From positions 186,001-250,000 of the forward strand of contig JAHWDD010000011.1 in assembly GCA_023897205.1 (NCBI GenBank): a stretch of DNA of 64,000 bases. Direction: 5' to 3'. The notes under the pieces were generated by a model. The model was not told where the DNA came from and made no database searches. It saw only the letters and a program-made list of their open reading frames with translations. This document shows positions 43,390-55,352 of this stretch, piece after piece (within the stretch, counting starts at the first letter, position 1; every line of letters starts with the position of its first letter). The DNA is from Exophiala sp. HKRS030 (taxonomy: Eukaryota; Ascomycota; Eurotiomycetes; Chaetothyriales; Herpotrichiellaceae). The position numbers and the translations under genes were made by a program.

Positions 43390-44416
43390 ATGGATGCAAC
43401 CTGCCAAAGTCTGCTCTCAAAGCCCGGAGTTATAACGCCGTGTGGGATGTCATTCCTGGTAAACACTCGAGATACGTCGGATTCGATGACAATGGAGGAA
43501 GGAATTAAGAAGATGGAGGGAGGAAGCGATCGACCTGGTTTCGAGTTCAAGAAGCCTCTATTTCCTGCTTCAGCCATAAGGCGAGCAAAACCTACACGCG
43601 CCAGGCAGAGGGGACATTTGGTTACCATACGAAGCAACTCCCCAGTTGCATCTCATCGATATCTTTTCTCATATCCCCCAAAAGCGGCTACCGACTGCAC
43701 CGACCCTAATCATCTTCAAGCGGTTGCATGGTTGGCCGGAGATGGTGTAAAGAAGCATCCAGACTCGAACCACCGCGCACCTGTCAACGCTAACATCGAA
43801 AATAAAACAGTATCAGTTCTCAGTCAGTACGAGGCAAATCCGGAAACTGGTGTAGAGGTATTATTTGATCACCCCCTAGGTTTTCAGGAATTTGACACTG
43901 ACCTTGACTTTGGTTTAAAAGGCTCTCGGTCTTTTTGGTGCTGGTGCTGGCCGCAGGGTTGCGCTTAAACGCCAGTGCATTCTGCCCACCTGCAGATCTC
44001 GCAGGGTACGCAAAGCCACAGAGCTGAGGACTAGCGAGAAGAAGCCCAAACAAATCAAGGACCACGGTGGACTTTTGAGGGCCTTGAGGAGGCGTCTGGA
44101 AAAGACCTCGTATCCGGATCCAGCAAATACGCACGTCCGAGTCACTCCCCGTGCTAATCCGGGTACTGAGATCTACGACGTTTACGCTCGGGCATTTGGT
44201 AGTTGGGATGATGCCATGTGTGAGAATATCTCAGGGTACAAGGACGACACAGACAAAAGAAGCTGGTATTCTACGCGGGACAGTGAAAAATGCGGCTCCT
44301 GGAAAAGGTGTGCACTCTGTGAGGAAAGTGTCAAGCCCGACGACGTGCCACTTACTTTTACTCTCGAGAAGAGTTATGAAGAATGGATTCGCAGGTGCGC
44401 ATCTGTCGCTGCATGA
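43390..44416 (+). CDS. Hypothetical protein, two exons
   Basis: Two open frames, 43390-43857 and 43922-44416, join in phase across a putative 64-bp intron (GAG|GTATTA...CACTGACC...AAAAG), giving 320 residues. The join removes the stop that otherwise closes the first frame. The product is hydrophilic and basic, especially around residues 165-215 (Arg/Lys-rich), with a Cys-pair segment near the C-terminus (CGSWKRCALCEE) that could bind metal. I recognise no family and see no signal peptide or membrane segment. The start ATG (AACAATGGAT) has a good context. Two long frames joining cleanly favour a real gene, but a lineage-specific or decaying gene, or chance, remain possible. Confidence 0.4.
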
Positions 44417-45006
44417 GATGGGTCTGTTCTATGTTGGATACTTCTCGGTTTCTTTCGGGTCACTACCCTATAGAGGCCTAGAATTGGAGAGGAAACGTCT
44501 CGAGGCTCTACGGAGGATGAAAAGAGAAGGGCATTGCAATGGCAGCCTTGGGGGCTTTTTCTTTTTCACAGGTGGAGTCATTCTCGTTCGGCCAGTGAGA
44601 TGAAATTGAATACTTGCCACGTAGTAGCTATATAGCAGCTACGGAGGTATGATGAATATAAATGTTAATGGCTCGTTCAATATGTACTCGTAGTATGAGT
44701 TTGTTGCTATTCTGTTCGATCTTGTCCTTGGAAAATATCTCTCAGATATCCGCGGTGATCCTTCGTCGACATGTGGTGTGGTTCTAAAATGAACCAGAAA
44801 AATAACGCCAAACTAGTGAATGGCCAATGACCAATGAACACCAAAACCATTCAAGCATATCGACACTCGAGGATTTCTTTGGCTGAATGCATCCGTGACT
44901 CCCTCGTCTATACCGAGCCGGGTAATCATGTAAGTTATCGCATGAGTGGCTTTGGATATCAAGTGTTTTTGACAGACAAAGCCGTTGACAAAACTAGACC
45001 CGACTT
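44417..45006. other. Intergenic region between convergent genes
   Basis: About 590 bp between the orphan gene and the RTA1-family stop. No supported gene; short open frames only. Confidence 0.45.
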
Positions 45007-46137
45007 TCAAACCCGCTGTAGAGGTGCGTATCCGGCACCATTGACCTCTTCAGATGATACGAAAGTTGGGTCGTTGTTCTTCTTCTTTTCTTGTTTTTGG
45101 TCTTTGCGCACTTGTTTGGCCTCCCTCTTGGCCTCCTTCTTCGCCACCTTTTTCTCCCTTTTGGCCCTCTTCCTTGCCTTGTCCTGTCGCCCGAAGTCAC
45201 TCCTCGCGCCCCGTAGGACCTTCCCGGGGTTCCAGACGTTGAGGACGACGGTGGCGACGAACATGGGGGTGGCGTCGAAGACGTAACCAAACCACTCGTG
45301 CGTGACGGCCGGGCTGTTTTCCCCCTGCGCGAACTCGGCCAAGCGGTAGGCGTTGCGGATGATGACCAGAAACATGACGGCGTAGAGGGCGACGAGGAGT
45401 CTTTTGGCCAGAGTGGGAGAGGGGTACGGAGCGTACGGTTCGTCGTCCAGCGGATCGTTCTTGGGCCACGCAGCGGCGGTGGCATTTTCTTCTTCGTCAA
45501 AGGGGGAGATGCCCGTGTACGGTTGATTTTGAAAGAGCTGCCGTGGCTGCGTCGTCGTCGAGTCTTGTTGTCTCTTGAGATTCAGTTGGAACCTGACCGC
45601 GAGCGAGGTGAAAACCACAAGAAACCCGAGTTGCACACCGACTCCGGCCATGTAAATGTTCATCCCCAATCTTTGTACGTGCGCACTCGCGTCGGGCCCG
45701 GCCATGACACCACCTATGGCCTGGATGAAAAACGCGGTGATGTCGAAAATCACAAACATTCGGGTGATGCTGCGGGCGGGAACCTTGAACACGCTGTCGG
45801 ACCTCAAGAAGAAATGTATCATCCGTCCCAACAGCATGTAAATGTAAGCGTTGATCCAGAGAGGTGCGAGGAGGACGAGGAGTTGTTGGACGGTGTACAA
45901 GGTCTCGTTGAGTTGGTGGTAGACGGCCAGGGTTCGTACGACGTACCCCCCGGTTTCCCATGCGGCTCCCATGATGAGGACCGTGGCGAAAGCTTTGCGG
46001 TAGCGGATCGCCTGAGCTATGTGGGTGGTCGTGGTGATACCAAACAGCACAGCAAAGATGACTGCGGCGGCCAAAGATGGACAATAGGCAAAGTAGAAAT
46101 TGTCCCCTGTACCGGCGTGACACGTTATGGAAGGCAT
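45007..46137 (-). CDS. RTA1-like lipid-translocating/exporter family protein
   Basis: Intronless, 376 residues from the ATG at 46137; an upstream in-frame GTG extension is ignored. Seven hydrophobic helices with the family pattern are seen: CPSLAAAVIFAVLFG, the conserved WETGGYVVRTLAVY after helix 2, and a QLLVLLAPLWINAYIYMLLGR block. Fungal RTA1/RSB1/PUG1 relatives influence resistance to aminocholesterols, sphingoid-base export or haem transport at the plasma membrane. A polar insert separates helices 5 and 6. After the last helix comes a strongly basic tail of about 45 residues (repeated KKEAKREAK-like units), unusual in length. A 35-bp alternating purine-pyrimidine tract and GATGAG hexamers lie in the leader. 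Confidence 0.92.
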   Translation of the reverse strand: MPSITCHAGTGDNFYFAYCPSLAAAVIFAVLFGITTTTHIAQAIRYRKAFATVLIMGAAWETGGYVVRTLAVYHQLNETLYTVQQLLVLLAPLWINAYIYMLLGRMIHFFLRSDSVFKVPARSITRMFVIFDITAFFIQAIGGVMAGPDASAHVQRLGMNIYMAGVGVQLGFLVVFTSLAVRFQLNLKRQQDSTTTQPRQLFQNQPYTGISPFDEEENATAAAWPKNDPLDDEPYAPYPSPTLAKRLLVALYAVMFLVIIRNAYRLAEFAQGENSPAVTHEWFGYVFDATPMFVATVVLNVWNPGKVLRGARSDFGRQDKARKRAKREKKVAKKEAKREAKQVRKDQKQEKKKNNDPTFVSSEEVNGAGYAPLQRV

Positions 46138-47184
46138 TTGGTCTAGGGTCAGGAGGAAGGAGGATGAGGATGAGGATGAGGATGAGAAAGGGTGTTGGAC
46201 TTTTGCTTTCGCTTTTTCAGAGATGATGTCGTTGTCGTTCGAGTTGCAGTTATTCACACAAAACAGAACAAAAAAGAGGTGGCGAACTTATCACTTTACA
46301 TACCTGTGTGTGCACACACACACATATATATGTATATATTCTTTCTCCTAGAAGTCTTCTCTTACCATGTTAGGCCCCCCCTTGCCTTGATACTGTCAAT
46401 TTCCATCCAAATGTTGTTCCAAAAATGGCTGCCTGATCTTTTGGCCAGGGTAGATACTTGACCAGGTAGAGGTAAGTGCACATGGGGTTTCGAAGGTCTG
46501 CGTGAACCGCGTCACGACGAGGCTATGCATGGTATGTTTATTGTCAATACCAGGGATCCAAGAGTGGGCTTGCAGAGGTGGAATCCAAGTCAAAAGTTGT
46601 ATTTCACATGCGTATGAGGCTCGTATATTCATATGACCCATCCATTTGCTCGTACTCACCAACCCATTTCGAGGACGATGGAGACAACGGACTTTTTGTA
46701 TGGCTGGAGGCCCGGGGCTGAGTTTGAAAACCATCCGAGTTGTTTCCGTTACCAAGACGCTTCATACAGTGATCCGGACATAATCCATCACTTCAAGCGA
46801 GGTTAGACAATACGAGAAGCCATTGGGTTGTGGATCTTGGTTGTCCACGTTTTCATAAGGTACTTAGGAAAGCAAACATCCTCGTATATTTTTATTGGAG
46901 ACAAATCGGGTTAGCGCATACGAGGTTGAACGTGGCGCAGGCTATAATTATCCATGATACGAATACGAGGACGGAGTAAATATTTTCCCGTCCTTTAATC
47001 ATACTTCTATTCTAGACTTCCAACGTTACGGAGTACGGGGATACATGATATTCTTTCTTATCCAGATCCAGAAGATTATACGAGTATGTATGTTTGAGAT
47101 CCATGGCCGCAATTTTCGAGTCTCAAAGGAACTATGTATATAAATGACACTATGGGACATCACAACACCAAGCCTTAATCACTG
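46138..47184. other. Intergenic region; promoter of the RTA1 gene
   Basis: About 1.05 kb, AT-rich. It contains GATGAG-type hexamers just upstream of the RTA1 ATG (~46160-46186), the alternating purine-pyrimidine tract at 46305-46339, and a TACGGAGTA copy at 47027-47035. No gene is seen. Confidence 0.55.
46305..46339. repeat. 35-bp alternating purine-pyrimidine tract
   Basis: A TG run, a CA run and a TA run follow each other without breaking pyrimidine-purine alternation for 35 bp. The TG and CA halves (46305-46320) form a perfect 16-bp palindrome. Such tracts can adopt Z-DNA or a cruciform under negative supercoiling. It lies about 170 bp upstream of the RTA1-gene ATG. Confidence 0.9.
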
Positions 47185-49038
47185 CTAAGATTTCCACGTC
47201 CTCATCGCATCCCACTCCAAACTCTCATAATATACCTTGTTTTCATCCATAGTCTCTGACACTGGTCCGACCCATATTCCAGGTGATACAACATGCTCGT
47301 GTCCCAGAGGACGAGGCTTGCTCAAAGTATACCGTAGGACGCATTTCCTGTCCGGCAGGAAACTGACATCCAGCAACTTGCAACCAATTTGAGCCGAATC
47401 TCCAAACTTCTTATTGACCATGGCTTGGATTCGGTATATGCGGTCTGCGAGCTCTCCAGCAATCCATGAGTCCCAGAAACCTTCGCGTCGGTGGCATGAC
47501 TTGAGGAGACGAATCGCACGTTCTCGACTTGACATGTTAGTTCCACGAGTAGCGACTACAAACATGATCGCCACCACGCCTAGGGCTAGGGAGTATGATG
47601 GGCGTGCCATTTTCGGTGTCTGAGAGGGCTGTACCGGAATAGGTTCGGGCGTGACGATGTGAGATGTCTGCTTGAGAAATGCCTCACATAAATCTAAGCA
47701 GGTTTCAAAATCTGAGGCGTAGTTGTCCAAAACAGTCTCATCGTTGACTTCGACCCGCTGCAAGAACCCAACCAGTAATGACTGATATGCCTGGAGCAAC
47801 AACGCGGCGGGTGGGATGGTCGAAGTACGCCCTGAAATTGAGGATGGCTTTTCGCTGGAAGAAGTTGACTCGGGTGTCGAATCTTGACTTGCATTCTGTC
47901 GCTGCTCGGAGTTCAGTACGTCAAACATCGCACTCCATCTTATTGCATGATCCTTGATAGAGACGAATTCGAACATGAAGTTGTTTGCCATCTCGTCCGG
48001 GACGGGACCAGCCTTAGCGAGCTCGTCCACTCGATTGGCATAGTCGTTCAGCCGAGTCAAGAGCACTTCCATATGTAGTAAGGCATCCTCGTACGAGGCG
48101 AACCGTTCAGGCATGGATGGTGCGCCCCAGATTATAGATGGCCGCGGTCCACTGAAGTTCGAGTCTCCAATCTCAAGCATCTGTCGGCTCATGGCCGTAA
48201 AGAAGCGCGTCAATTCGAAGCGGGAATTGCGCATCGTTCTCGGTCCCAGGCTAGTGTCGGAGCAGTCGTGGCTCTGACGTTGATCTTCGGCAAGCATCTT
48301 CATGCCGGAGATCGCGTGCTTGCAAGCGGTATGATAGTGGCCCTGGAGAGACTCGAAGGAGGAAAACAAGGCACACGTCACCAATGCACAATCGAAGCGG
48401 CCCTCCCCATGTTTCTGGTTGTTGAGCCGCACTAGCTCTCGTATGGCCTTGCCGTAATGGTCTAGTGCAAAATCGAGGCCACTGGGGGGTGCGAAGTGAT
48501 CTACTCCCGCATAATGCTCGTGCATACTACTCAACGCGATCAGTGCATGTCGCACCGCTGGGTCTTGTCGAGCGAGCGGGAGAATTGTGGAGAACCAGAA
48601 GTCGCTTTGAAACGACCCGGACAGCTCGAGCGCAGTCCGATCCTGGAAGAAGCTGAGTGACCGCCGTTCGGACCAGTCGAGATCAGGGTCGGTCGAGAGT
48701 AGTTGTCCCTGAGTTGGTGTGTAGACTACAAATTTGAACGCCTCGCCATGACCCGGACGGCCCGGGATGGAGGTATAACCTTCGCATGCACGACCAGCCT
48801 TGATGCATCGGGCACATCGAGGACGACCTTCGTCGCATTTTACCCTGCGCCGCCTGGTTTCAGTCAATGAGAGAGTTCCGGAGAGCCGGGGTGTTGGATA
48901 CAACCTCATCAAGAGCCACGCGGCTACGTGGGGTAAGATTCACACCGTGGCAGGTGGTGGCTGTAGTGGTGGTGATGATGATACTTACTTGCATGTTACG
49001 CAGCCTGTCCGCACCTTCTCAGTTCCAATCCGGATCAT
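47185..49038 (-). CDS. Zn2Cys6 transcription factor
   Basis: Two exons: 49038-48989 and 48853-47185, joined across a 135-bp intron that splits the zinc cluster; 572 residues. After joining, the six Cys are at 13, 16, 23, 30, 33 and 40 (TGCVTCKRRRVKCDEGRPRCARC). This fix is strong because either exon alone lacks half of the cluster. The remainder has the helical fungal regulatory region (DHYGKAIRELVRLNN, SFESLQGHYHTACKHAI), as in the Fungal_trans_2 group, with a Ser/Thr-rich loop around 320-345. There is no obvious coiled coil after the finger. Target genes are unknown; the adjacent permease on the same strand is a candidate. Confidence 0.92.
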
Positions 49039-49793
49039 ATTGTATCATCTGCTCGCGCTGCGAAATAGAGAGAGATGAACAGGACCAGGTTGATATTTTT
49101 TGACTTCCTCCGCTTTACTTGATACTCTAGTCACTCCCAGCTTCAGGCCCTCCATTTGTACTCACGGCCTTGCACATGTATACCGCCGCAGGCAACAAGC
49201 AGCTTTATTTGATCTGCCTAGATGAGGAGCTGTGGTCGTCGTATTAGCTGTCGTATTCTCTTTTGCATAGTCAATCAGCCTCAGACGGAGTCAACGTGGA
49301 CCCGAACCTGGGGGCTGGGCTCTCTCAAGCTTGAGCTACTATCTTGTTTCGGAAACGGTGTTGGACATTGCCTGGCCGAAAACTGCAAGAATCACCACCA
49401 AGGAAGAATTGCAGCTCTAGCAGGCTCTGTATGGATTCATGATTTCCGGGGTGATTTTTCTGCCATTGGTTTATTCTAAAACGAAAAATGCAAGAAACGA
49501 GTGGGTGATGAGGATGTGAGGCCGCCAGTCAATCCAAATGCGGTTAGTGGATACGAGGTCATCGACAGCGGCAGGTTGCCTGACATGAGACTTGAGTGAA
49601 GACGTGCTTGACAAATGTTGGTGTACCAGGGCTACAGAATCATAGATATAGGAAGCCACGTGTCTACCTATGCCAGAGAATGAACCACTTTCGCCAATGA
49701 ACTGCCCTGGGAAAAGTTCGATACCAAGCGATCTACTTGGAGGCAATACTGTTGTGCTCTGGTTGGTGAAGTACCCAAACACCTGACTATCTC
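49039..49793. other. Intergenic region; promoter of the second Zn2Cys6 gene
   Basis: About 755 bp between the regulator start and the permease stop. A 103-codon minus-strand frame (49471-49782) lies in the permease 3' region and has no family resemblance; not annotated. Confidence 0.45.
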
Positions 49794-51838
49794 TCAGTTG
49801 TAGGTTTGCTTCATAGCAGCGAGCATACTCGCTTCCTTGCTGCTTTCTAATGCTTCGATCTGCGGAATCCTGCCTTCTCGCTCGGCCTGTTCCATCGCAG
49901 CCGGATCTTCAACATTAACGCCAGCGACTTCTGCTTCGATCTGGCGAATTGGACCTTTGAACCATTTGTGTGCCCCTAAACATCACTCAGAATCAGAAGA
50001 CTGTAATGTGTACGATACAGGGAACGATAGAATGAAATATTTCAAAGAGGAAGAAACTCACAAAGGAACCAACTCGCAAGGCACCAGACACCAATAATGC
50101 CAACCGCCACAGGCGTATAGTTGAGAGTCTGACTATCCACCGGGTTGAGCTCAGGAAGGCAAAAAATAACGGTGATGAAGCTGATCCAGCCACAAGCAAT
50201 CATGGCAACAGGCCGCGAGAACCATTTCAAGTTGAAAGGTCCATGAATGAAGCCTTGAGGGTTGATCATGCCGATCAGAATCGGAAGGCCATAAGAAAGG
50301 TATAGCCCGATGGTGGCGATCGAAGTGGCAGCTGAAAATGCCACCGAGGAGCCGACACTGGGAATGGCGAGTAGAAATGCGAGGAACGCAGCGAGCCAAA
50401 TCGTGCGGATGGGGCTCCTGAAGCGGGCATCGACGTTGTGGAAGAAATGTGGGATACCACCGTCTCGAGCGAAACTGAACATCATTCGCGAATTTGAAGT
50501 AAGACTGAACAACCCGCAGTGCCAGACACAGATAATGACGAGGGTAAAGAGAACGATTGCCCCTGTTTCCCCAAAAACATCAACTAGAATCTGAAGCACC
50601 GGCTGACCATATTCCGACCCAATGGTTTGATCGAAGTCCTGAATGCTGAAGAGGAGACAGAGGATGAGAAACCATCCGAAAAGTGCAGAGCAGCCGATAC
50701 TCATTAGCACGCCCAATGGAGCTGACCAAGACGCATTTTGAGTCTCTTCTGAGAGATGAGCACTGAAAACCGTTAGCCTTCCGTGATGAATAGGGCAGGA
50801 AACATTATCTACCTCGCATCGAAACCAGTGATGGTGTATCTGTACCGGTCAGCCTGGAATTCACATACTGTATTGCTTGCAATTCACAACTTACTGTGAC
50901 ATCAAGATGCCGATACAAGCAACATATGCTGGCGAAGCTCTCACCGACCAGCCTGGGTCACCCGTACCATCATAAAACTTTTGAAAGACGAAAGACGCGG
51001 ATTGATGATGAGGAGCTTTGGCGACAACAGCAACGGCAAAGGAGAAGATGCCGAGGGAATGTAAGGTGATTGAAGTATTGTTCAGGTAACGCAGGATATG
51101 CACGCCGAAGGAGTTTACGAGGCCGTGAGAGCAGAGAAGAGCGGCGTATATGCCCAACGTCTTGCCCGCGGATGGTTCGTAGCCATGGATTGTTGCAAGT
51201 GTCGAGATCAGCCCAGCACCACCAAATGTAATGCCCGTTGTCACTGCGACCTGTCCCAAAAGATTGAACCAGCCTGTTCCTCAACATCAGAAAACACCGT
51301 CCAGGATTGCAGTCGAAGAGTATCATACCAGTCACCCAGGAGGCGAAAGGAGCCCATTTTTTGGGGGCCAGAATTGCTGCCCAGAAATATGGACCTCCAG
51401 CCGACGGAATAGCACTAACAATCTCTGCCATTCCGAGACCGACAAACATGGTGAAGAAGCTGACGACGAGCCTACACGATACGAATCGATCAGCAAACGA
51501 ATTTCTGGTGACAAATCGGTGCACGACAGCCGCCCAAACCATTCCCGCCTAACCCTCTCACTTCTGAATCGACTCAAGGGAGGTGGTTGGATGCGGCGAG
51601 CGGGGATGATAATGACCTACCATCCTGATGCCATGACAGCTGGACCTCCCGTGGTCAGACCATACTGAAAAAGCGTAGTGATACCCGTAATGACCGAGAT
51701 AATGCTGAAAGAGACGCCAAAATTGTGAATGAGTGACCAATCACGCTTCAATTCCTGCTTGTATCCCAATTCTCGCAATCTACCCTCATCTCTGGACATG
51801 CTGCGAGCCGCAGTGCCCGTAGCCTCGGTGTCGGCCAT
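49794..51838 (-). CDS. Amino acid/choline-type permease (APC superfamily, ACT family)
   Basis: Six exons: 51838-51621, 51471-51329, 51273-50895, 50839-50813, 50762-50062 and 49975-49794; 549 residues. About 12 helices are present, with family marks: the N-terminal LGYKQELKRDWSLIHNFGVSFSIISV, the GGPAVMASGW loop, PSAGGPYFWAA in helix 3, and QYTITGFDASAHLSEET between helices 5 and 6. This last motif is split by a 27-nt exon. Fungal relatives transport GABA, choline, polyamines or other amines at the plasma membrane; substrate cannot be assigned. The basic/acidic C-terminal tail (EALESSKEASMLAAMKQTYN) is cytosolic. All six joins keep frame. Confidence 0.93.
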
Positions 51839-53095
51839 GATGAGAGGGGTCGGTCGCTGTTGACTGTTATCGGACGCTGGGTATGTATGTAACAGGTTTG
51901 TCCCACTTATCGCATACAGAATGCGGGGCGGCGACCGAGGCTTGACAATCCTTGGAAAAGGCTTGTGATGCCCACAAGCTTTCGAGAAGATCGAGGATGA
52001 TCTCTCTTGACGGCATCGAGGCGACAGCTTCCATCTTATAGCTCATCACATGGTACGTAGCTAACCCCTCATGGTCTGGGCAAGGCAACGATCGCTGATA
52101 GCCGGGTGATAACGAAGTTGCAAGGACTAATGAGGCCCGAGATAAAGAAAACGAATCCCAGTCAAGCGCCGAGCGAGCGTTTCCTGGTCTGGATTGTGGA
52201 AGCGAAGTGCTAGACGAGTTTGGGCGTATTGCAACCAACAACCGGACCCCATATCGTCCGAGGCAACCATTGTGTTTGGCCAGGTGGTCTCCCATATCTT
52301 TCAAAGCGAAAGCTCACGTCGGTGACACATGGCTCTTCATGTTCGGCACTACCATTTTGTCGCGTGGTGGCGCCACGATTTGGAGATCAGAAGTCGAAGC
52401 TGACGGAGATCGGAGATTAATAAAACAATTTCATCCAGTGCAGAGTGTATCCAATTACGTGGCAAGCTGGCAGCCTCTGTGGCACACAGATCCGAAAACC
52501 CTTACGCGATTGCCCCCCTGCTACGTAACCAACATTGCAGTCATACACCCACTTACTCAGTACATCGTCTCGTCGTCTTGAGAGTTGAGGCAACAGGCGA
52601 TCAACGCACAAGCGGACCTCAAAGAGATCGTCAACACTCCTGGGGGCGCGTTCGGTGGCCAACGGTCACTGTGCCTGATCTGATCTGATCTGATCCATGC
52701 CCTGACACCGGATCAAGATCCAACCCGAGCTCGTCGTGTCCGAACATTCCTGAGCGAACTTGAACTAGTACGAGGCCGTCATCTCCGTAAAGAGCCTTGT
52801 AGATATCTATATTTTTTTGGGCCAAGAGATTGCAAGCAGACGATATTTTGGCACCTGTTTCTCGTAAAGGGTTCTGTGTTTTGTCGACTCAATCCATACG
52901 CATCTAGATTGGCATCGTTTGATGAGCAGTTCTTCTTCGCATGAAGTTGTGTCGGTAGAGTGACTTAAGCTTGCTCGCTAATCCTTTGCGGGCGGGAATG
53001 CTTGGCTGCTTCTGGCTCTTCCCTCTGATCGCAGCTCGTCAGTGACTCGGTTCAGCATGAATTCTGATCCTTGTTCAATTGATTGTCTGTTGGGC
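51839..53095. other. Intergenic region
   Basis: About 1.26 kb between the permease start and the GT90 stop. It holds a short TGATC tandem run, four copies at 52676-52695. No gene is supported. Confidence 0.5.
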
Positions 53096-54430
53096 TCAAT
53101 ATGGATCCCACTCGAGTCTGCGCTCCAGCAAGTATGACTCGACCGGAACTCCCCGCCAGACCTTCTGGCCGTCAACAGTATTGTAGAACTCTGGCTCAAA
53201 ACTAACCATGGACCATCCATGAATCAACCTTCGCCAATAACATACTTCCGCAGCAGGGGTCAAATATTGCTCACGAAACAACTGCATGCTGTTTGAAGCG
53301 ATCCCTTCGGCAATCTCGCTGTGGTTTTCGAGCCAGGAAATCTTGTCCTCTAAATCTGAATAGTCGCGTTGAACCTCAACAAAGTTTTGCTGCGGTCCAT
53401 TTGACCTCATCAGAGGATGATAATGTTGAATCCAGTCCATCTTGTGGGCGATGACAACCGATTTACAGCTCTGAAGGTACTTGAGTCGCCCGGAGTAGGA
53501 GTTTCCTTCGGTGTGCGCCAAGTATTTATACTGGCAGTGCTCGGGCATGGATTTGAGATCGTTGGCCATCGAGTCCTTCTCCCTCCACGTCAGAGCCTTG
53601 ACATCCGCCCAGGGCTTGCCAGCAGTAGTCTGGAGAAGTTGCTCTCGCAGTTTCAGACCCATCACGGCCCCTCGCCAAAACAGCTTGGGCACTTTAGTTG
53701 ACCATGACCAGACTTCTTCAAGCGCAGCAGCTTTCATTTGAACTTCTGGTAAAGTCCCAACTTTTGTCTCGGGCCAAGACCAATGTCCGAAATCAGGGAT
53801 CAACCAGATCTTTTTGTCTTCATCGCGGCGTGCATAACTCCAAAGAGGTACCGAGGGGACGCGATCGTCTGTGTTGAAGGCGAATTCAATGTTTGGGAGA
53901 GTTTCAGGTGAAGACAGAATGGCTCGATGTAGTGCCTGGAGGGTTGCGAGGCCTCGAGAATAGATTTGACCCTTTGTTTCGATGACATAGAGCTATACAT
54001 GTTATAAATCTCGGCCCAAACCAATCTTGTGCTTTCAGCACGATCGAAGAGATGTGATGCATACCTGTTGATCGAAGATCATTGCACGAACATAGCCATT
54101 CTGTTTCGGGATCTCGTCAAGCTCCGCAACAGTGACATGCGATGCGCTCCTGTGCTTCACAGGTCGATCCACCTCTTCAAACAGGCCGGGGAAAGCTTGG
54201 TCGCATTGCTGCGTATTTAACATCAGGTTTGCTGCATCTCTCTGATAAATCCATGTTCCGTTGAAGTGTCCCTTTTGGAACAGCGCAGCGGCTCCAGACT
54301 GGATTCGAAGATGTGATGTGTGATGATTTGTTGACCACCACACAAAAAGGCTCAATGATATCAGCCCACAGACGATGAGCGTGGCGGCTCGCTGGTTCAG
54401 CATAACGCCTCGTTCGCTGAACATGGCCAT
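53096..54430 (-). CDS. Glycosyltransferase family 90 (CAP10-like), Golgi type II membrane protein
   Basis: Two exons: 54430-54065 and 53992-53096, joined across a 72-bp intron; 420 residues. A short basic N-terminus precedes one hydrophobic anchor (residues ~17-32, TLIVCGLISLSLFVWW), giving a luminal catalytic domain. The C-terminal half has the CAP10/LPS-modifying signature HTEGNSYSGRLKYLQSC followed by SVVIAHKMDWIQHYHPLM, and an upstream LFWRGAVMG block. Cryptococcus Cap10 and Cxt1 belong to this family; Cxt1 is a xylosyltransferase for capsule and glycolipids. Other members include animal O-glucosyl/xylosyltransferases. Here the sugar and acceptor are unknown. The first exon could also start at the second ATG (54424). 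Confidence 0.92.
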
Positions 54431-55352
54431 AGAACGGCCTCACTACGGATGAGATGCTTGGAAACATCTTTGGTGCGAATTGCGCAAAATCTTGGACAGA
54501 AGTACACAGAGAACCACTGTAGAGAAAACGTCACCCACTCACTTGGCAGTTTCCACAACATCAATGCTCGATCCATCAGGTTACTATATCCGAGACACCT
54601 GGAGCCGTTCTTCCCGTGTTATGCCGCAGCATAATCTGTCAAAGAATAGGCAATCTCTTCCATTATAGGACATTGCATGTTCGGACCCAGCTATACTTGG
54701 ATCCCGCCCTGATTGGCGGGTCTGGTGCCCGGAAAGGGGTTGAAAAATAGATGAAAACGAAAATGTTGACCTCAAAAGAACCATCCACGGATCTTAAAGC
54801 TTAAAGTTCTCCTTTGCGGGAGCGAAGTTTATTCAAGTGCAAAGTACGAAAAGAGATCTTACCTGGAGCATTATACAGTCTACCAACTGTCATCTTTATG
54901 ACACGCATGTCCGGGCTCCTGAGGCATGGACTGTGTCTTGTTCCTGAAGTAGAGGTGCCATAGTATGTCCGGGTTGTTGCCCGCCTAAGCCATTCGAGCC
55001 TCGTCAGCATCCGGGGATTCGTAATCGTATTCGTATCCCACATAGGCAAGTCAGCCGGTACTTGTCTGCCTTGGCTCAAGCGACCAATTGTTTTGTAGTG
55101 TGATTTCCCCGTAAAATGAGGCGGACCTGCGACAAGGTGAACTTGATCTGGCCATCTGTTTGACTCCATCCATAGTCTTCACCATCACATTCTCTCTACC
55201 ATCTGCGACGTTATCCAGGACCCCTTCACCCGTCTCTAATTGTGGGAGGCCACGCCATCTCTGCCCTTGGTTGGATTGTTCTCCACGGCGCGCCTCACAT
55301 TCTGGGATCACCACACCCTCGGACCAGTCGTCTGGTCTGATCGAAGCCAACC
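54431..55352. other. Intergenic region, divergent promoter of the GT90 and SR-protein genes
   Basis: About 920 bp between divergent starts. Open frames of 99-122 codons on the minus strand (54801-55350) have no recognisable content. No repeat is seen. Confidence 0.45.

Noticed and set aside
43745..43770. B-box-like GGTTCGAGTC on the minus strand
   Set aside because: No A box or cloverleaf pairing at the right distance; it lies inside a probable coding exon.
49471..49782. 103-codon minus-strand frame downstream of the permease
   Set aside because: Starts right after the permease stop on the same strand, most likely 3' UTR; no recognisable content.
54801..55350. Minus-strand open frames of 99-122 codons between the GT90 and SR-protein genes
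   Set aside because: No domain content, and they occupy the divergent promoter region.
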